Source: Pachyseris speciosa (lineage: Eukaryota > Cnidaria > Anthozoa > Scleractinia > Pachyseridae). From it: a stretch of 64,000 nt of DNA. The notes beneath the pieces were generated by a model, which was given only the letters and a program-made list of their open reading frames with translations, searched no databases and was not told the DNA's origin. Location of the stretch: NCBI GenBank assembly GCA_016490735.1, contig JAEMWC010000391.1, positions 403,501 through 467,500 of the forward strand. The letters run 5' to 3'. The position numbers and the translations under genes are program-made. Numbering within the stretch: the stretch's first letter is position 1; each line of letters begins with the position of its first letter. Of the stretch, positions 1-9,163 are shown in pieces.

Positions 1-908
1 TACTGTACATACGTAAATTCTATTTGCACGCCGCTGATAAGAATATCAATGGTTTTCACGGACGTCTCAGCTCTTCGCATCCCAGCAAACTTAATATAAG
101 ATCTAATTATCATAGAGAGCAAAAGGATCACTCTCTACTTCCAGCTATTTCAAACAAGATTGAAAATGCCTACTTTTAACATTCTACGTTTTGCAAACGC
201 TGAACGAATAGATTAGGAATTGCCGCTTGAAGTCGTCCCGTTATTCGGCGGGCTAGGATTGTTGTCGGTGTTGCTTCTTATCTGGCCAATTTTTTTTCGC
301 ATTCCACGGTTTTTTTTTTTTTTTTCTCGAAAAAAGTTGGTACGGCATCATCTTTCAAGTCAGTTTTCGTGGCTTGAAAGCTGGGACTAGCAAAGTTTTG
401 CCACGAGATTATGTTTGAAGCTGTGTGGTGTGAAATGTAAAATGGTCTGCACAAACGCGTGAATGTTTCGTAGAAGCAAACGATTCCCTCTTCAGTCTTA
501 TGAGCCATTCCTTCCGTAGTTTTGGGTCGTCTGGAAACTTGAAAGTACTTACTTTACACTTGGAATTGTTGCTGCGGCTTATTGCGGCACAAAACACAAT
601 GCTTTCCGCTAAAAAACGACAATTATTTCAAGACTGACTCAGTGTAGTTTTTAATGTTCCCGCAATTTTTCAGCTCGCCAACAGTGACGTCACGACTGTT
701 AATTCCGACAAATTCCCGACAATTCACCTGACCGCTCTACGAATACGAAAACCAAAACGAAGCACTTTTCATCATCCAATATCTCTGGGATACAATACCC
801 GATCATTCTGAAACTCCAGAATATGTTTATTTCTTACTTAAGCTACACAATTAAAAAAAATTGACTTAAGAAAAAAACATTGAAATTTGGGTTCATTTGA
901 CCTTTAAC
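1..908 (-). repeat. Dispersed repeat carrying a THAP exon, copy 1
   Basis: This stretch is closely similar along its length to 56519-57357. It includes the THAP coding fragment and non-coding flanks, such as the run ending in ttcatttgaccttTAA. Homology stops abruptly after that TTAA, with unrelated sequence beyond it in each copy. The left end is cut by the window edge. It is either a duplicated gene segment or part of a transposon carrying a THAP domain; THAP domains occur in P-element-type transposases and in host regulators, and the sequence does not decide which. Confidence 0.7.
240..597 (-). pseudogene. THAP zinc-finger domain fragment, copy 1
   Basis: A THAP domain (a C2CH zinc finger that binds DNA) is split over two reading frames. 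The frame ending near 409 begins MFCAAISRSNNSKC and contains FKFPDDPKLRKEWLIRLKR, with the family's conserved tryptophan, and CADHF, the C-x2-H pair. The other frame continues to DLKDDAVPTFF, matching the AVPTF end typical of THAP domains. The second zinc cysteine is arginine here (ISRS); the other copy near 57 kb keeps cysteine (INCS). The frameshift, the lost ligand and a T-rich tract near 310-326 point to decay. No transposase or other downstream domain is visible, so host gene and transposon origins are both open. Confidence 0.75.
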
Positions 909-1225
909 CCGGGTTTTTAAGGACCGGGCCTCTAACATGAAAAAAGGCTGGCGTGCGCTGCCCAACGTCACCCAAATTTCGCTTCAGCCGGTACTCTTGA
1001 GACTTCCGAAGATTGGCCAAAGACCGCCCGACGCCCGTCGTTTGCCAAAGCTGTTCCGAATACTTTCAAAGGTTATCCACGAACAGTCGATCATGGGCGG
1101 ACACTTCTGAAGACTTAAATTCCCGATGGGTTTCAGATTCGAAGCAATGATTTTGTTTTGTTGTTTGTTGTTTTTAATTAAATCGAAATGATTGTAGGAG
1201 ATGAAAAGACACTTCTAAACATGAA
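909..1225. other. No gene recognised
   Basis: The stretch follows the end of the THAP repeat and has no convincing reading frame. It opens with a palindromic run, cccgggttttt then ggaccgggcc, directly after TTAA. Nothing else was identified. Confidence 0.4.
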
Positions 1226-1390
1226 CAAAGAATCTCAGTGGTTCAGAAATAAGGTAGATTGGTCAAAATCAAGACTGATTCAAAAGCTGACGTTTGGAGC
1301 GTTAGCCCTTCGTCAAAGCGAATCAATGAATAGTGGGTCGTGAGTGGCTTATGTAGTGAGCAGTGGAGCTAAGCTGTTGGTGGAAGTATG
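1226..1390 (-). mobile_element. Penelope-like element tail fragment (hairpin motif)
   Basis: On the - strand this reads TTTGACGAAGGGCTAACGCT then CCAAACGTCAG, followed by a tail related to the one at 2478-2580 (CAATCTAC, CTTATT). I associate this motif with the region downstream of Penelope-like retroelement genes in cnidarians (recall, not searched). No coding part remains. The ends are imprecise. Confidence 0.5.
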
Positions 1391-1470
1391 CCGGTTTACA
1401 TTGCCCTACTTAGTTTGTTTGTTGTCCTTCTTTAAAACCAGAAGTTATAGAAAAAGATAAAGTTCTCACC

Positions 1471-1641
1471 TTGTATATTGCACTCTTTAGTTTTAGCGTT
1501 GTCGTACAGAAAAACTATTCTCCCATTTCGAAGACGTTCTTTGGTAATAAACTTACAAACGAAAAGGCTGCTTGCCGTTTGACGCACAAGAGCCCAGCTG
1601 AATAAAGCTGGCCTTCTAAACTTGTGTGGCTGACGAAATCT
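1471..1641 (-). CDS. Possible internal exon, unrecognised protein
   Basis: On the - strand an open frame lies between a possible acceptor (gtgcgcag before ATTTCG, at 1641) and a strong donor (ACAAG then gtgagaac, at 1471). The peptide includes LFVCKFITKERLRNGRIVFL and YDNAKTKECNIQG and reads like genuine coding sequence. It could be a downstream exon of the frame at 1738-2046. I do not recognise the family; a transposon remnant is possible. Confidence 0.3.
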
Positions 1642-1737
1642 GCGCACACGCACGATCGAGGTAAAACACCAACAAAATATCAGGACCTAAGCAATATTTT
1701 GAAATCACTGATGGCTTTACAGCCGCCAGCTACTTAA

Positions 1738-2046
1738 CTACTGCATTTTATGCAGTAGATTTCGTCGGTAATTCCCTTCTGTAGACATCACTTTTTCCAA
1801 ACCGACAGCCGAAAAGCAGTGCTCGGCCATTGTTTGATGCTGTATAATCATTACCTTCAGTATTTCTGATTCAGTGTTATTCAAGGTCAACGGGCTCATA
1901 ACTTTCGATTTCGTTGGTAACTCCCTTCTGTAGTCATCACTTTCTCCAAACAGACAGCCTAAAAGCAGTGCATTTCGCACCGTGCTCGTTTTTGGAGTTG
2001 TTTTCAGCTCCTCTGCGAAAGGAAACCTGCTCAAAACGTCGGCCAT
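1738..2046 (-). CDS. Unrecognised 102-aa frame with an internal duplication
   Basis: The frame starts MADVLSRFPFAEELK and has no domain I recognise. Its DNA contains a duplicated block of about 63 bp: 1761-1823 and 1909-1972 are nearly the same, and the phrase tcggccattgtttgatg recurs near 1824 and 2038. The stretch upstream of the ATG (2047-2140) has inverted CCAAT boxes (attggct), so it could be a first exon with its promoter. The duplication may instead mean a small tandem repeat read through by chance. Confidence 0.25.
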   Translation of the reverse strand: MADVLSRFPFAEELKTTPKTSTVRNALLLGCLFGESDDYRRELPTKSKVMSPLTLNNTESEILKVMIIQHQTMAEHCFSAVGLEKVMSTEGNYRRNLLHKMQ

Positions 2047-2477
2047 TGTTTGATGTTTTCACAATTTTCAACGCGGTTCAAACTTACCGCGAACTTGTTG
2101 CTATAGAAACAGCTACGATTTGATTGGCTCATTCAAATTTCTATTGGTTCTTAACCAATACCCATTTGTAATTGCACTGTGTTACAGCTTTGAACTCGTG
2201 TTACACGATTTTGCACTGTTACATCAAAACTGCACTGCTTTTTTAGCCAATCAGAATTGAGTAATTTTTTCGAGCATATTATTATCTCTTGAACATGTAA
2301 CAGTCTTTGTATTTCTTCACACCAAGGAGCCAAAAATAAATAAATAAATAAATAATTCTTATTGGTACTCTTGATCTCAACGAATCTGCCTAATTTGTTA
2401 ATGTCTACCGAGTCACAATGCTTTCACCAGTAGAATAGTTTCATTACCCACATGAACATTACACAACCCATAAATCC
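2047..2477. other. Intergenic; probable dispersed repeat and (AAAT)n
   Basis: 2160-2290 holds the repeated phrase tgcact-gttaca (degenerate, three times) followed by gccaatcagaattgag, which looks like a dispersed repeat. A short (AAAT)n run covers 2334-2354. No gene was found. Confidence 0.4.
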
Positions 2478-2580
2478 TCAATAATCCCTTTGACGAAGGG
2501 CTAAGGCTCGAAACGTCGGCACTTGAATCTCTTTACGGTGGTCAATCTATCTTATTAACCCTGTTGATAAAACTAAATTC
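2478..2580 (+). mobile_element. Penelope-like element tail fragment (hairpin motif)
   Basis: The sequence holds TTTGACGAAGGGCTAAGGCT then CGAAACGTCGG (2489-2519), followed by ctctttacggtggtcaatct and GTTGATAAAAC. It is the same family as the fragment at 1226-1390 but in opposite orientation. The GACG and CGTC ends and the inner GGGC/GCTC can pair into a hairpin. Assignment to Penelope-like elements rests on recall of this motif. Confidence 0.5.
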
Positions 2581-2690
2581 GTTGACTGACTGACTTTCCG
2601 TGTGACTGACTATTGATCTTCCCATATGCTTTTGGTTAGTTATTGAGTCAGTCACTCTGTCAATCAGTCAGTCAGTCAGTCAGTTTATCT
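2580..2690. repeat. GACT/CAGT tetranucleotide tract
   Basis: Degenerate gactgact units near 2582-2610 and cagtcagtcagtcagtcagt near 2668-2686 form a diffuse microsatellite. The two halves are in opposite orientation and could pair. Confidence 0.7.
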
Positions 2691-3059
2691 CTTCTTCATG
2701 AGGGATCGCAGTATGGTTTTAGGGAACTGTGAAGCCCCTTTCAGTTTAGAATTAAATTTTCTACTGATAAGCGATTATTGTTGGTTCCGAAAAAAAGAGA
2801 ACAAAGCAGTGGTTAAACTAGTCAAATTGGCAACATCTGAAGATAACATTCCATACATTCTTAATTCAGAACCCCTTGCTCTGATAATGCAACTCTGATC
2901 CAGATAAACGAAAAGCATTTGACAGGGCATGCTCCCAGACAGTTGGCACTGACGAAATTTTGGTACTGTTGATCAGCAGATACACAGAAAAGCATTATTC
3001 TAAATGGCTCTTGAATTGAATGTCATTCCACTTCTACCTGATCCCATCTACTTTGACCT

Positions 3060-3529
3060 TCTACCTTGTGATACTTTGCTGTGCTTTGCAATGTCCTGTT
3101 AAGACTTGTGCGTGTGATATCGTGCATCTCGCCATTTATTTCTGAGTTTGATACTTCCTGGGCATTTATCTTTCAATACCTTGTAGCACTTGACATGTTT
3201 GGGATGCCTTGAGTTGGTCTTGAGTATGACTCTTTTTGCAACTTTGGTGCCGTTTTGTGATGTCTTTTCAAACCGTATGATGACTCGCTTTCTTTGCATA
3301 CTTTCTGGTGGCTTCATTTACCAGATGATGTCTGGTGTTGTCATATGAAAACTCTATGCTTGGCACTGAAACTGTAAACTTAATTAATGATTGCATTAAA
3401 TTAGTACTTTTAATTTTGAAATGCTCTGACTTAAGTGGCTTCCGATCAAGGAGAGAAGGGACTAACACCTCTTAAAACAAGTGTTTAAGGCAATTTAAAT
3501 CGTCATCGTCGTCGTCATCATCACCATCA

Positions 3530-3570
<41 letters not shown>

Positions 3571-3960
3571 GCTGTTGTTGTTATTTTCATCATATCATCA
3601 TCTTGTAATTTAAGCTCATATTCTGTCTGCATCTAACTTTAGACACCGTTCACCTTTGACCATTTCATATATCGTGTACTGACAGGTTTCCTTTTTGACC
3701 TTAGTTTAATTTAATTTATCCTTAGTGTTTGCACTTTGAACCCATATCCTATGAAGTCTGGTGCTCTAATGATATCTTGTGATGTTTTATGGTATCTGCT
3801 AAGAGCTTTATACCTATCGTCACTTACCAAAGCTTTGAGGTTTCCATGTATTTGTTGCGGCTTGTTTTGTTTTGTGTAGGATCGAGGAAAACCAGTTTTA
3901 TTATATCATCTGGTTTGTAGTGATCTCGTGCAACTATGGAATAACTATGGAAGACATATG
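3060..3960 (-). pseudogene. Decayed coding fragments, family not recognised
   Basis: Several - strand fragments look protein-like but are broken by frame changes. Near 3730-3880 a frame reads ALVSDDRYKALSRYHKTSQD followed by IIRAPDFIGYGFKVQ. Near 3350-3460 another reads PSLLDRKPLKSEHFKIKS and VSVPSIEFSYDN. Near 3100-3317 a third contains KRVIIRFEKTSQNGTKVAKR. They lie in one order and on one strand, suggesting a single decayed gene or transposon, interrupted by the microsatellite at 3505-3595. I cannot name the family. Confidence 0.3.
3505..3595. repeat. (TCA/TCG)n-(ATT)n microsatellite
   Basis: A trinucleotide tract runs from cgtcatcgtcgtcg through catcatcac into a long attattatt run and then gctgttgttgtt. 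Confidence 0.9.
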
Positions 3961-3971
3961 TCGTCCGCCGA

Positions 3972-3991
3972 CCCCCCCCCCCCCCCCCCCC
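3972..3991. repeat. Poly-C tract
   Basis: About 20 consecutive C. It lies close to the truncated tail of the inverted Penelope-like fragment at 4018. Confidence 0.9.
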
Positions 3992-4017
3992 TCGTTCCTC
4001 CGCCTACACCGCCACCG

Positions 4018-4239
4018 AGATTAAGAAAAACTATCTTAACAGTAAATATGTAAAAGGATACACCTTATTAATAAAGCAACAACTTCTCAATACTAATGTT
4101 TACATTAAAAGCTGGCTTAAGGTCTTGGATAAATAAGGTTTCCTTAATTTTGCAATGATAATCGGTTTTGCCCGACGCTAAAATGTCAAAATGATCCCTC
4201 TTGATGTTGTGTCCAGTGGTTTTAACGTGGTCAGCTATT
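4018..4239 (-). pseudogene. Penelope-like element, C-terminal end of the GIY-YIG endonuclease ORF
   Basis: On the - strand from about 4239 to the stop at 4068-4070 the translation reads ADHVKTTGHNIKRDHFDIL, then ASGKTDYHCKIKETLFIQDL, then KPAFNVNISIEKLLLY and a stop. The H-x-x-x-T-G-H block and the KETLFIQ...PAFN ending are what I know from the C-terminal GIY-YIG endonuclease of Penelope-like retroelements. The reverse transcriptase and the start of the domain are missing (5' truncation). About 50 bp of 3' tail follows down to 4018. It is flanked by an inverted copy of its own end at 4240. Confidence 0.8.
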
Positions 4240-4450
4240 GAGAAGTTGTTGCTTTATTAATAAGGTGTATCCTTTTACACATTTACTGTTAAGATAGTTT
4301 TTTTCTTAATCTCGGTTCCAGACCCCTGTATTAAAAGTATATAAACAGTTTTCAAAAATTGTAACGGTCACTTTTGAAAATGTATGTTGCCTAGCATACG
4401 AAACGTCAAGTCTACATAAAATGCGTTGGTTTACCATGTTTATCTCCGCT
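4240..4450 (+). mobile_element. Penelope-like element 3' end, inverted relative to its neighbour
   Basis: The + strand starts inside the last codons of the same ORF (IEKLLLY, stop near 4260) and continues into the tail: ggtgtatccttttaca, then the hairpin motif TTTTGAAAATGTATG...CATACGAAACGTC at 4373-4408. The first 75 bp form an inverted repeat with 4018-4090, separated by about 150 bp. This is a second, severely 5'-truncated copy facing away from the first. Confidence 0.7.
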
Positions 4451-4557
4451 GTTGGTGTTTTATGACGAATATGTTTTGCAGTCGATTTCTGGGAGAAATT
4501 CAAATCCAGTGCATTATGATGTAATATACAAAATTGAGAATTAATTGATCTTTTACG

Positions 4558-4690
4558 CCACTGGATTTATAATTCCTCAAACCCCACACATGCATCTGAC
4601 AACGGCTTATTTTTAAAGATTTTTATTATTATTTTCGTGCTCATTTAGTCTCTACTTGTCACTTCTTCTTCCAGTACTGCTGGGACTTTG
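4558..4690 (+). repeat. Dispersed repeat also found at 11436-11560
   Basis: Shared phrases include cactggatttata, ctcaa-ccc-aacatgc and cttgtcacttgttct. One copy lies just before the first gypsy element and the other just after the second. They are diverged, and the ends were judged by eye. Confidence 0.45.
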
Positions 4691-4813
4691 CCCTAATTAT
4701 AAAATGTTCCAAATGAAGGGTTAAGTCTACAGCCTGCTTTCATATGATCCATGTCCCGTTTCCTTTTAAAGCCTTTAGCGTGACACACTACCAATTCAAA
4801 ATGACGTAAAAGC

Positions 4814-4948
4814 TGTAATGATCAGCGGTAGTATTTATAAGGGCATGTGCACTGTGTTGTGTCCGGAATCCATGACTGATTAAACTTTCAGTATTCATGT
4901 ATCTATGTTTATCTGCTTCCATCGACCTGAAAGAACAAGATTATTACA
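4814..4948 (+). repeat. 5' LTR of gypsy element 1
   Basis: 135 bp from TGTAATGATC to GATTATTACA, matched by 7429-7567. Shared phrases include ctatgtttatctgcttccat and agaacaagattattaca. It is short for a gypsy LTR. Confidence 0.9.
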
Positions 4949-4960
4949 TGGTGTCAGAAG
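4949..4960 (+). other. Primer-binding site of gypsy element 1
   Basis: TGGTGTCAGAAG follows the CA end of the LTR with no gap. TGGTGTCAGAAG-type sites are common in gypsy elements and pair with a tRNA 3' end; which tRNA was not determined. Confidence 0.75.
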
Positions 4961-5159
4961 TAAACCACGCACCGTAAAGTCCGCCATCCTGATCGTGAAA
5001 TTCTATAACCGCGAGTACGAGCGGTAAATTCACTGGGGGAGAATCGACTTTGGAGATCGGAGCACATGTCACACGAAATCGTAGCCACAAAAAGTCAAGA
5101 GGAAAATTCTACAAAAGGAAGGGGAGAAAGATCACAACGTAGAAAACACAGCAAGTTAA

Positions 5160-5835
5160 AGAAAATTCTCATGAATTGACTATGCACCTTGGCCTTCCAC
5201 GTCCGGAACAACTTGATTTGAGCGGCAGAAACGAAATATGAAAAGAATTTAAAACAGAAGTTTACTAATTTTGAAATTGCCACTGGAATAAACAAGAAGG
5301 AAAGTGCGACTAGAGTGGCCACGCTGCTAACTGTCATTGGCAATGATGATATTGATGTTTTCAACACTAAAACATGGGATGCAGAACGTGATGATTCATA
5401 GATTGACAGGGTATTACAGAACTTTGAAGAGCACTGTGAACCAAAGAAGAATGTTAGTTACCAAAGATAAAAATTCTTCTCAAGGGCTCAAGAAAGCGGC
5501 GAAACTATCGACCAATATATGACTCGGTGCTGGGAACGTTAAGTGAAACGTGGGAATTTGGAACATTAAGGAACTCTCTTATCAAAGAAGATCGAATTGG
5601 ACTTGGTGTGTATAATTGCAAAACAAGGGAAAGATAGCTCAGGGTACAAGCACTGACTCTTGAAAAAGCTCTAGACGTGATTAGATCAGCGGGAATGGCA
5701 TTGGGAAGGAGAAAAGCAAATCAGTCTCCAGGAAGCAGCCTTCAGACAAAGAGGAACAACACCTTCCAAACAAGATGTTTAACTGTAGAAATTGCGGAAC
5801 AAGACATGGTGTAAGGGAATGCCTCGCGTATGGAA
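5160..5835 (+). pseudogene. gag: gag of gypsy element 1, with zinc knuckle
   Basis: Gag forms the capsid and nucleocapsid of the retroelement particle. Conceptual reading gives GLPRPEQLDLSGR near 5180, ATRVATLLTVIGNDDIDVF near 5308-5366, VLQNFEEHCEPKKNVSY near 5412 and SGETIDQYM near 5495. It ends in a zinc knuckle, CRNCGTRHGVREC (5788-5826), spaced C-x2-C-x4-H-x4-C. Several stops and frame changes break it, so it is non-functional. Confidence 0.85.
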
Positions 5836-5934
5836 AGACGTGCCACAAACGTCAGAAACAACATCATTACCAGAACATGTGCATATCACGAAAGGAAGTT
5901 CATGGGCTTCAAGAAGAAGCCAAAGAACACCACT

Positions 5935-6447
5935 GCGAGGCAAACCTTTTTGTTGGAGCCATCACCACCAAGGTTCAAGTCCAAAATGATGATTGTTTCG
6001 TGACGTTGCCAGAGCAAGACTTAAGCCAGACACGGGATCTCAAGTTAACATTTTATCTGTCAAAGAACTTTAAAAATATAGTTGGAAGCAACCTACACAT
6101 TGATCCATGCACACAAAACAAGTCAGCTACTCTGAAGACAAGCTAACAGTTCTTGGCACAGCAAGATTGCCTGTGAAGTACAAAGCAAATGTAGAACAAG
6201 AGATGACATTCCACATAGCACACACAAACCAACCAGAATTGCTGGGACTCAGGTCTTCACAGGAGCTGGATTTCATCAAAGTAGTCATGATCACTGATGC
6301 AGAGGAAAAACGATCCAAACCAGAAGGAAATGTGCAAAGTGAAAACTCATCACAGCAGTTGAGAGAAGTTGTGAAGAAGCATGCAAACGTTTTTAATGGA
6401 TTGGGCCGTTTGGAGAAATCTTACCATATCGAAGTAGACCCCACATG
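5935..6447 (+). pseudogene. pol: Protease region and pol start of gypsy element 1
   Basis: This region continues the gag-pol order between the zinc knuckle and the reverse transcriptase. A frame at 6107-6448 reads LTVLGTARLPVKYKANVEQ and PELLGLRSSQELDFIK, which match the C-terminal part of gypsy proteases, then VVKKHANVFNGLGRLEKSYH, the linker before the reverse transcriptase. The catalytic D-T/S-G of the protease was not found, so the active-site segment is mutated or lost. Confidence 0.75.
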
Positions 6448-7375
6448 ATGCCAGTTGTGAACCCTCCCAGAACGATATCAGCAGCTCTACGAAACAGGGT
6501 GAAAAAAAAGTTGGAAAACATGGAGAAACGTGGAGTTCTTCGCAGAGTAGAGGAACCCACCGAATGGGTGAATTCTATGGTCATCGTTGAAAAGCCTGAT
6601 GGACGTTTGCACATCTCCTTGGATCCCAGACATCTAAACAAAGCTATTAAAAGGAAGTTTTCCAGCTCCCCACCATTGAAGATTTCAAAACACGAAAGGC
6701 GAATGCAAAATTGTTTACCAAATCGAGGCTATTGGCAGATACCTCTGGATAAGGGAAGTCAACTTCTCACCACTTTCAATAACGCACCGTTTGGACGGTT
6801 CTGCTATCAAGGCACCCCATTTGGAATCAAATCTGCCCAAGACGTTTTCCAAGAGCGAATTAGTCAGCACTTCAGTGATTTAGAAGGAGTTGATACGGAC
6901 ATTGATGGCATCATAGTACACCCTGAAACAGAAGTCAAGCATGATGAGCGTCTACACTCGGTCTTGGAACGATGCGAGAAGACCACCTTGACACTAAACA
7001 AAGAAACGTGTTTTCAACTGCAAAGAGGTCACATACATTGGACACAAACTCACACAAGGAGGCCTGAAACTGATGGCGACAACATCCGCGCTATTAAGGG
7101 GGTTGAGAGACTTCTTGGAACAGTGAATTACGTTGGAAAGGTCATTTCCAATTTGGCAACAGACACTGAGCCCATCAGAGTTCTCCTACGGAAAGACACT
7201 GAATTTGAGTGGTCATACAAACAGCTCCAAGAATTTCGAGATATTAAAGAAATCCAGTTCTAAAATGTTTTTCATGTAGGAAAGCCTGTCACTATCAGCT
7301 GTGATGCCTCACCAGGGGAGTGTTACTGCAAGATGGGTTTCCGGTTGCCCATGCTGACTGAGAATGACGTTCACA
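6445..7375 (+). pseudogene. pol: Reverse transcriptase and truncated RNase H of gypsy element 1
   Basis: The reverse transcriptase copies element RNA into DNA. Visible blocks in order: EPTEWVNSMVIVEKPDGRLH, SLDPRHLNKAI, GYWQIPLD, FGRFCYQGTPFGIKSAQDVF and CFQLQRGHIHWT. The catalytic Y/F-x-D-D box is degraded (VDTDIDGI), so the second aspartate is gone. After a stop at 7261-7263, RNase H begins in another frame with KPVTISCDAS (7280-7309) and, after a further shift, VLLQDGFPVAH; then homology stops. The long open stretch of 272 codons is only moderately decayed. It belongs to the Ty3/gypsy group. Confidence 0.88.
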
Positions 7376-7417
7376 CAGAATTTTTCTTTAATTTCTTTGT
7401 ATGTTTATTTTTCTTTT

Positions 7418-7428
7418 AAGGGGAAGGT
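7418..7428 (+). other. Polypurine tract of gypsy element 1
   Basis: AAGGGGAAGG lies directly before the TG of the 3' LTR, where plus-strand DNA synthesis is primed. Confidence 0.8.
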
Positions 7429-7567
7429 TGCAATGATCTGCATTAGTATTTGTAACAATATACGCACTATGTTGTGTCTGGAAGTCATGATGGATTAAAA
7501 TTTCAGTATTCATGTTTGTATCTATGTTTATCTGCTTCCATCGACCTAAAAGAACAAGATTATTACA
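7429..7567 (+). repeat. 3' LTR of gypsy element 1
   Basis: 139 bp from TGCAATGATC to GATTATTACA, followed by the target duplication AAAGC. It matches the 5' LTR with scattered substitutions and a few small indels. Confidence 0.9.
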
Positions 7568-7572
7568 AAAGC

Positions 7573-8033
7573 CTTCAAGCTCAAGAGAGAAGCGGCTTTA
7601 AGTCTTGGTGATGCCATTACGTGGCACTGAAGATTTTGACAACAAACAAAAGGCAGAAATACTGTTTCCTTTGCCATTGTAACGGGACACAACTACTGAA
7701 AATGTCACGAGATAATTTTTTTCAGTATGGTGTCCTGAGTATCGTCTTTGAAGGGCAGGAATTTTAGGCAAAACCGCACAGTCGAGGTGAGTGTAGGGAC
7801 TTCGATATTTCTATTCATCATATTAGCAGCTAGGCGATAACGGCTGTATCGGCTGATGGACCGTTCAGTTGTTTTAAAATGACTTAGTAACCGCAGAAAT
7901 GGTCAATCTCTGGCTTATCTATTTATGAGTTCGGTGATTTTCCTCGCCCAATTCTCCAACAGTAGTCTATCGAAAGTTACAAAGCCGTCAAACAAATTGC
8001 GAATCACCCCTGTAGTTGCTCGCTACAGTTAAT
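7573..8033. other. Spacer between the two gypsy elements
   Basis: No gene, RNA or clear repeat was recognised in this 460-bp stretch. Confidence 0.4.
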
Positions 8034-8160
8034 TGTTAGGGTCAATTGTTAGGGTCCAGACCTCTTGTATTTTCGGGCACATGCGCAGTGGACATTATAA
8101 AGATGGAGAGCACATGGTTGTCCTGTTGTTGATTTCGTGCTCCAAATATTACAATTCTGT
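8034..8160 (+). repeat. 5' LTR of gypsy element 2 (end uncertain)
   Basis: It starts with tgttagggtcaattgttagg and shares TTAGGGTCCAGACC-x2-CTTGT and TTTCGGG with 11376-11420. A candidate end is attaca near 8146. Beyond about 40 bp it no longer matches the 3' copy, so one of the two is truncated. Confidence 0.55.
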
Positions 8161-8745
8161 TGACGTGGATGGCACTTGTGGGTCAAGTGTATTTTGCAGC
8201 GATTTATGTGGAGGCGACCCATGAAGTGGCTACGTTTCTCGCGTCGATCGGGGCAGATGCGTATGAAGTCCTGCAGAATTTGTTGGCACCCGATCGTCCG
8301 TATTTTAGTGAATTGAAAGAGCTATTAATTGCTCGTTATTCTCCCAAACCCATTGTAATAGCCGAACGTTTTCAATTTTACCAGAACAACCAGCTGGAGA
8401 GCGAATATGTCGCTCAGTTTGTGGTTGCGTTAAAGCGGCTGGTATTGAAGCGCGAATTTGGAAAGTTTCTGGAAGAAGTTACGTGACCGTCTTGTTTGTG
8501 GGTTGAAAAGTGTTCCAATTCAGAAGAGGTTGTTGGCAGGACGAGACTTGACATTTACGAAAGCGTTCGAAACCACACAGTCCATGGAGTTGGCCAACAA
8601 AGAGGACCTTCGTGACGTCACTCTATCGGAAGATGAATCGGTAAACAAGGTTGGCAAAGTTGTCAGTCCAGGGCGCCGGACTGAGGAAGCAGGCGGTTGT
8701 TTTCGTTGTGATGAGAGGCATTCTCCATCGAGATACTGCGCTAAG
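8160..8745 (+). pseudogene. gag: gag of gypsy element 2, with zinc knuckle
   Basis: Two overlapping frames give a Gag-like protein. The first reads EVATFLASIGADAYEVLQNL, LLAPDRPYFSELKELL and ERFQFYQNNQLESEYVAQFV. After a frameshift near 8460-8486 the second continues RDRLVCGLKSVPIQKRLL and TKAFETTQSMELA. The zinc knuckle is CFRCDERHSPSRYC near 8698-8739, with spacing C-x2-C-x3-H-x5-C, off the standard x4-x4. Gag would package the element RNA. The frameshift makes it non-functional. Confidence 0.85.
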
Positions 8746-9163
8746 ACAGAAATGCAACTACCTCTGGTTGTGGCTCAAGGCAAAAAGCCTGTGTTGCTGG
8801 GACGCAACTGGGTGGAGAAGCTGAAGCTGGATTGGTCAACCATTTGTAAGGTGTCTCAAGTAAATGCCAATGTATGAATCTCTCTTTGAAAAAGGTTATG
8901 GACACCTAAAGCAGTTTAAAGGTCCGTGAAGGGGCACAGCCCATCTTTCTGAATGCACGAACGGTTCCCTATGCGCTCAAAGAAAAAGTGGAACAAGATT
9001 TGCAGAGACTGGAAGAAGAAGATAGCATTTATATAGTGAGCTAAGCCGAATGGGCAGCCCTGTCGTGTTGGTCCCCAAGAGAGATGGCTCCCTGCGAGTG
9101 TGTGTTGACTACAAGTCAAAAGTTAATCGGTGTAGTGATGTTCATCAGTATCCCTTACCGATG
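8746..9163 (+). pseudogene. pol: Protease end and reverse transcriptase start of gypsy element 2
   Basis: Directly after the zinc knuckle comes GKKPVLLGRNWVEKLKLDW, the end of a gypsy protease region, so the catalytic part has been deleted. Then AQPIFLNARTVPYALKEKVE and DLQRLEEEDSIY lead into the reverse transcriptase. The block VLVPKRDGSLRVCVDYKSKV followed by YPLP near 9065-9160 is its N-terminal part. The sequence then jumps into RNase H, so the catalytic core of the reverse transcriptase is lost. Stops and a frame change are present. Confidence 0.8.

Larger units (their letters stand above)
4809..7572 (+). mobile_element. Ty3/gypsy LTR retrotransposon, full outline with internal deletion
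   Basis: The element runs from 4814 to 7567 (2,754 bp) and is bounded by a 5-bp target duplication, AAAGC, at 4809-4813 and 7568-7572. It has two LTRs starting TG and ending CA, a primer-binding site directly after the left LTR, a polypurine tract directly before the right LTR, and gag-pol remnants in the order gag, protease region, reverse transcriptase, start of RNase H. Integrase and most of RNase H are missing: coding homology ends near 7375 and a T-rich stretch leads straight to the polypurine tract. The LTRs differ at many positions, so the insertion is old. It cannot move by itself. Confidence 0.92.
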
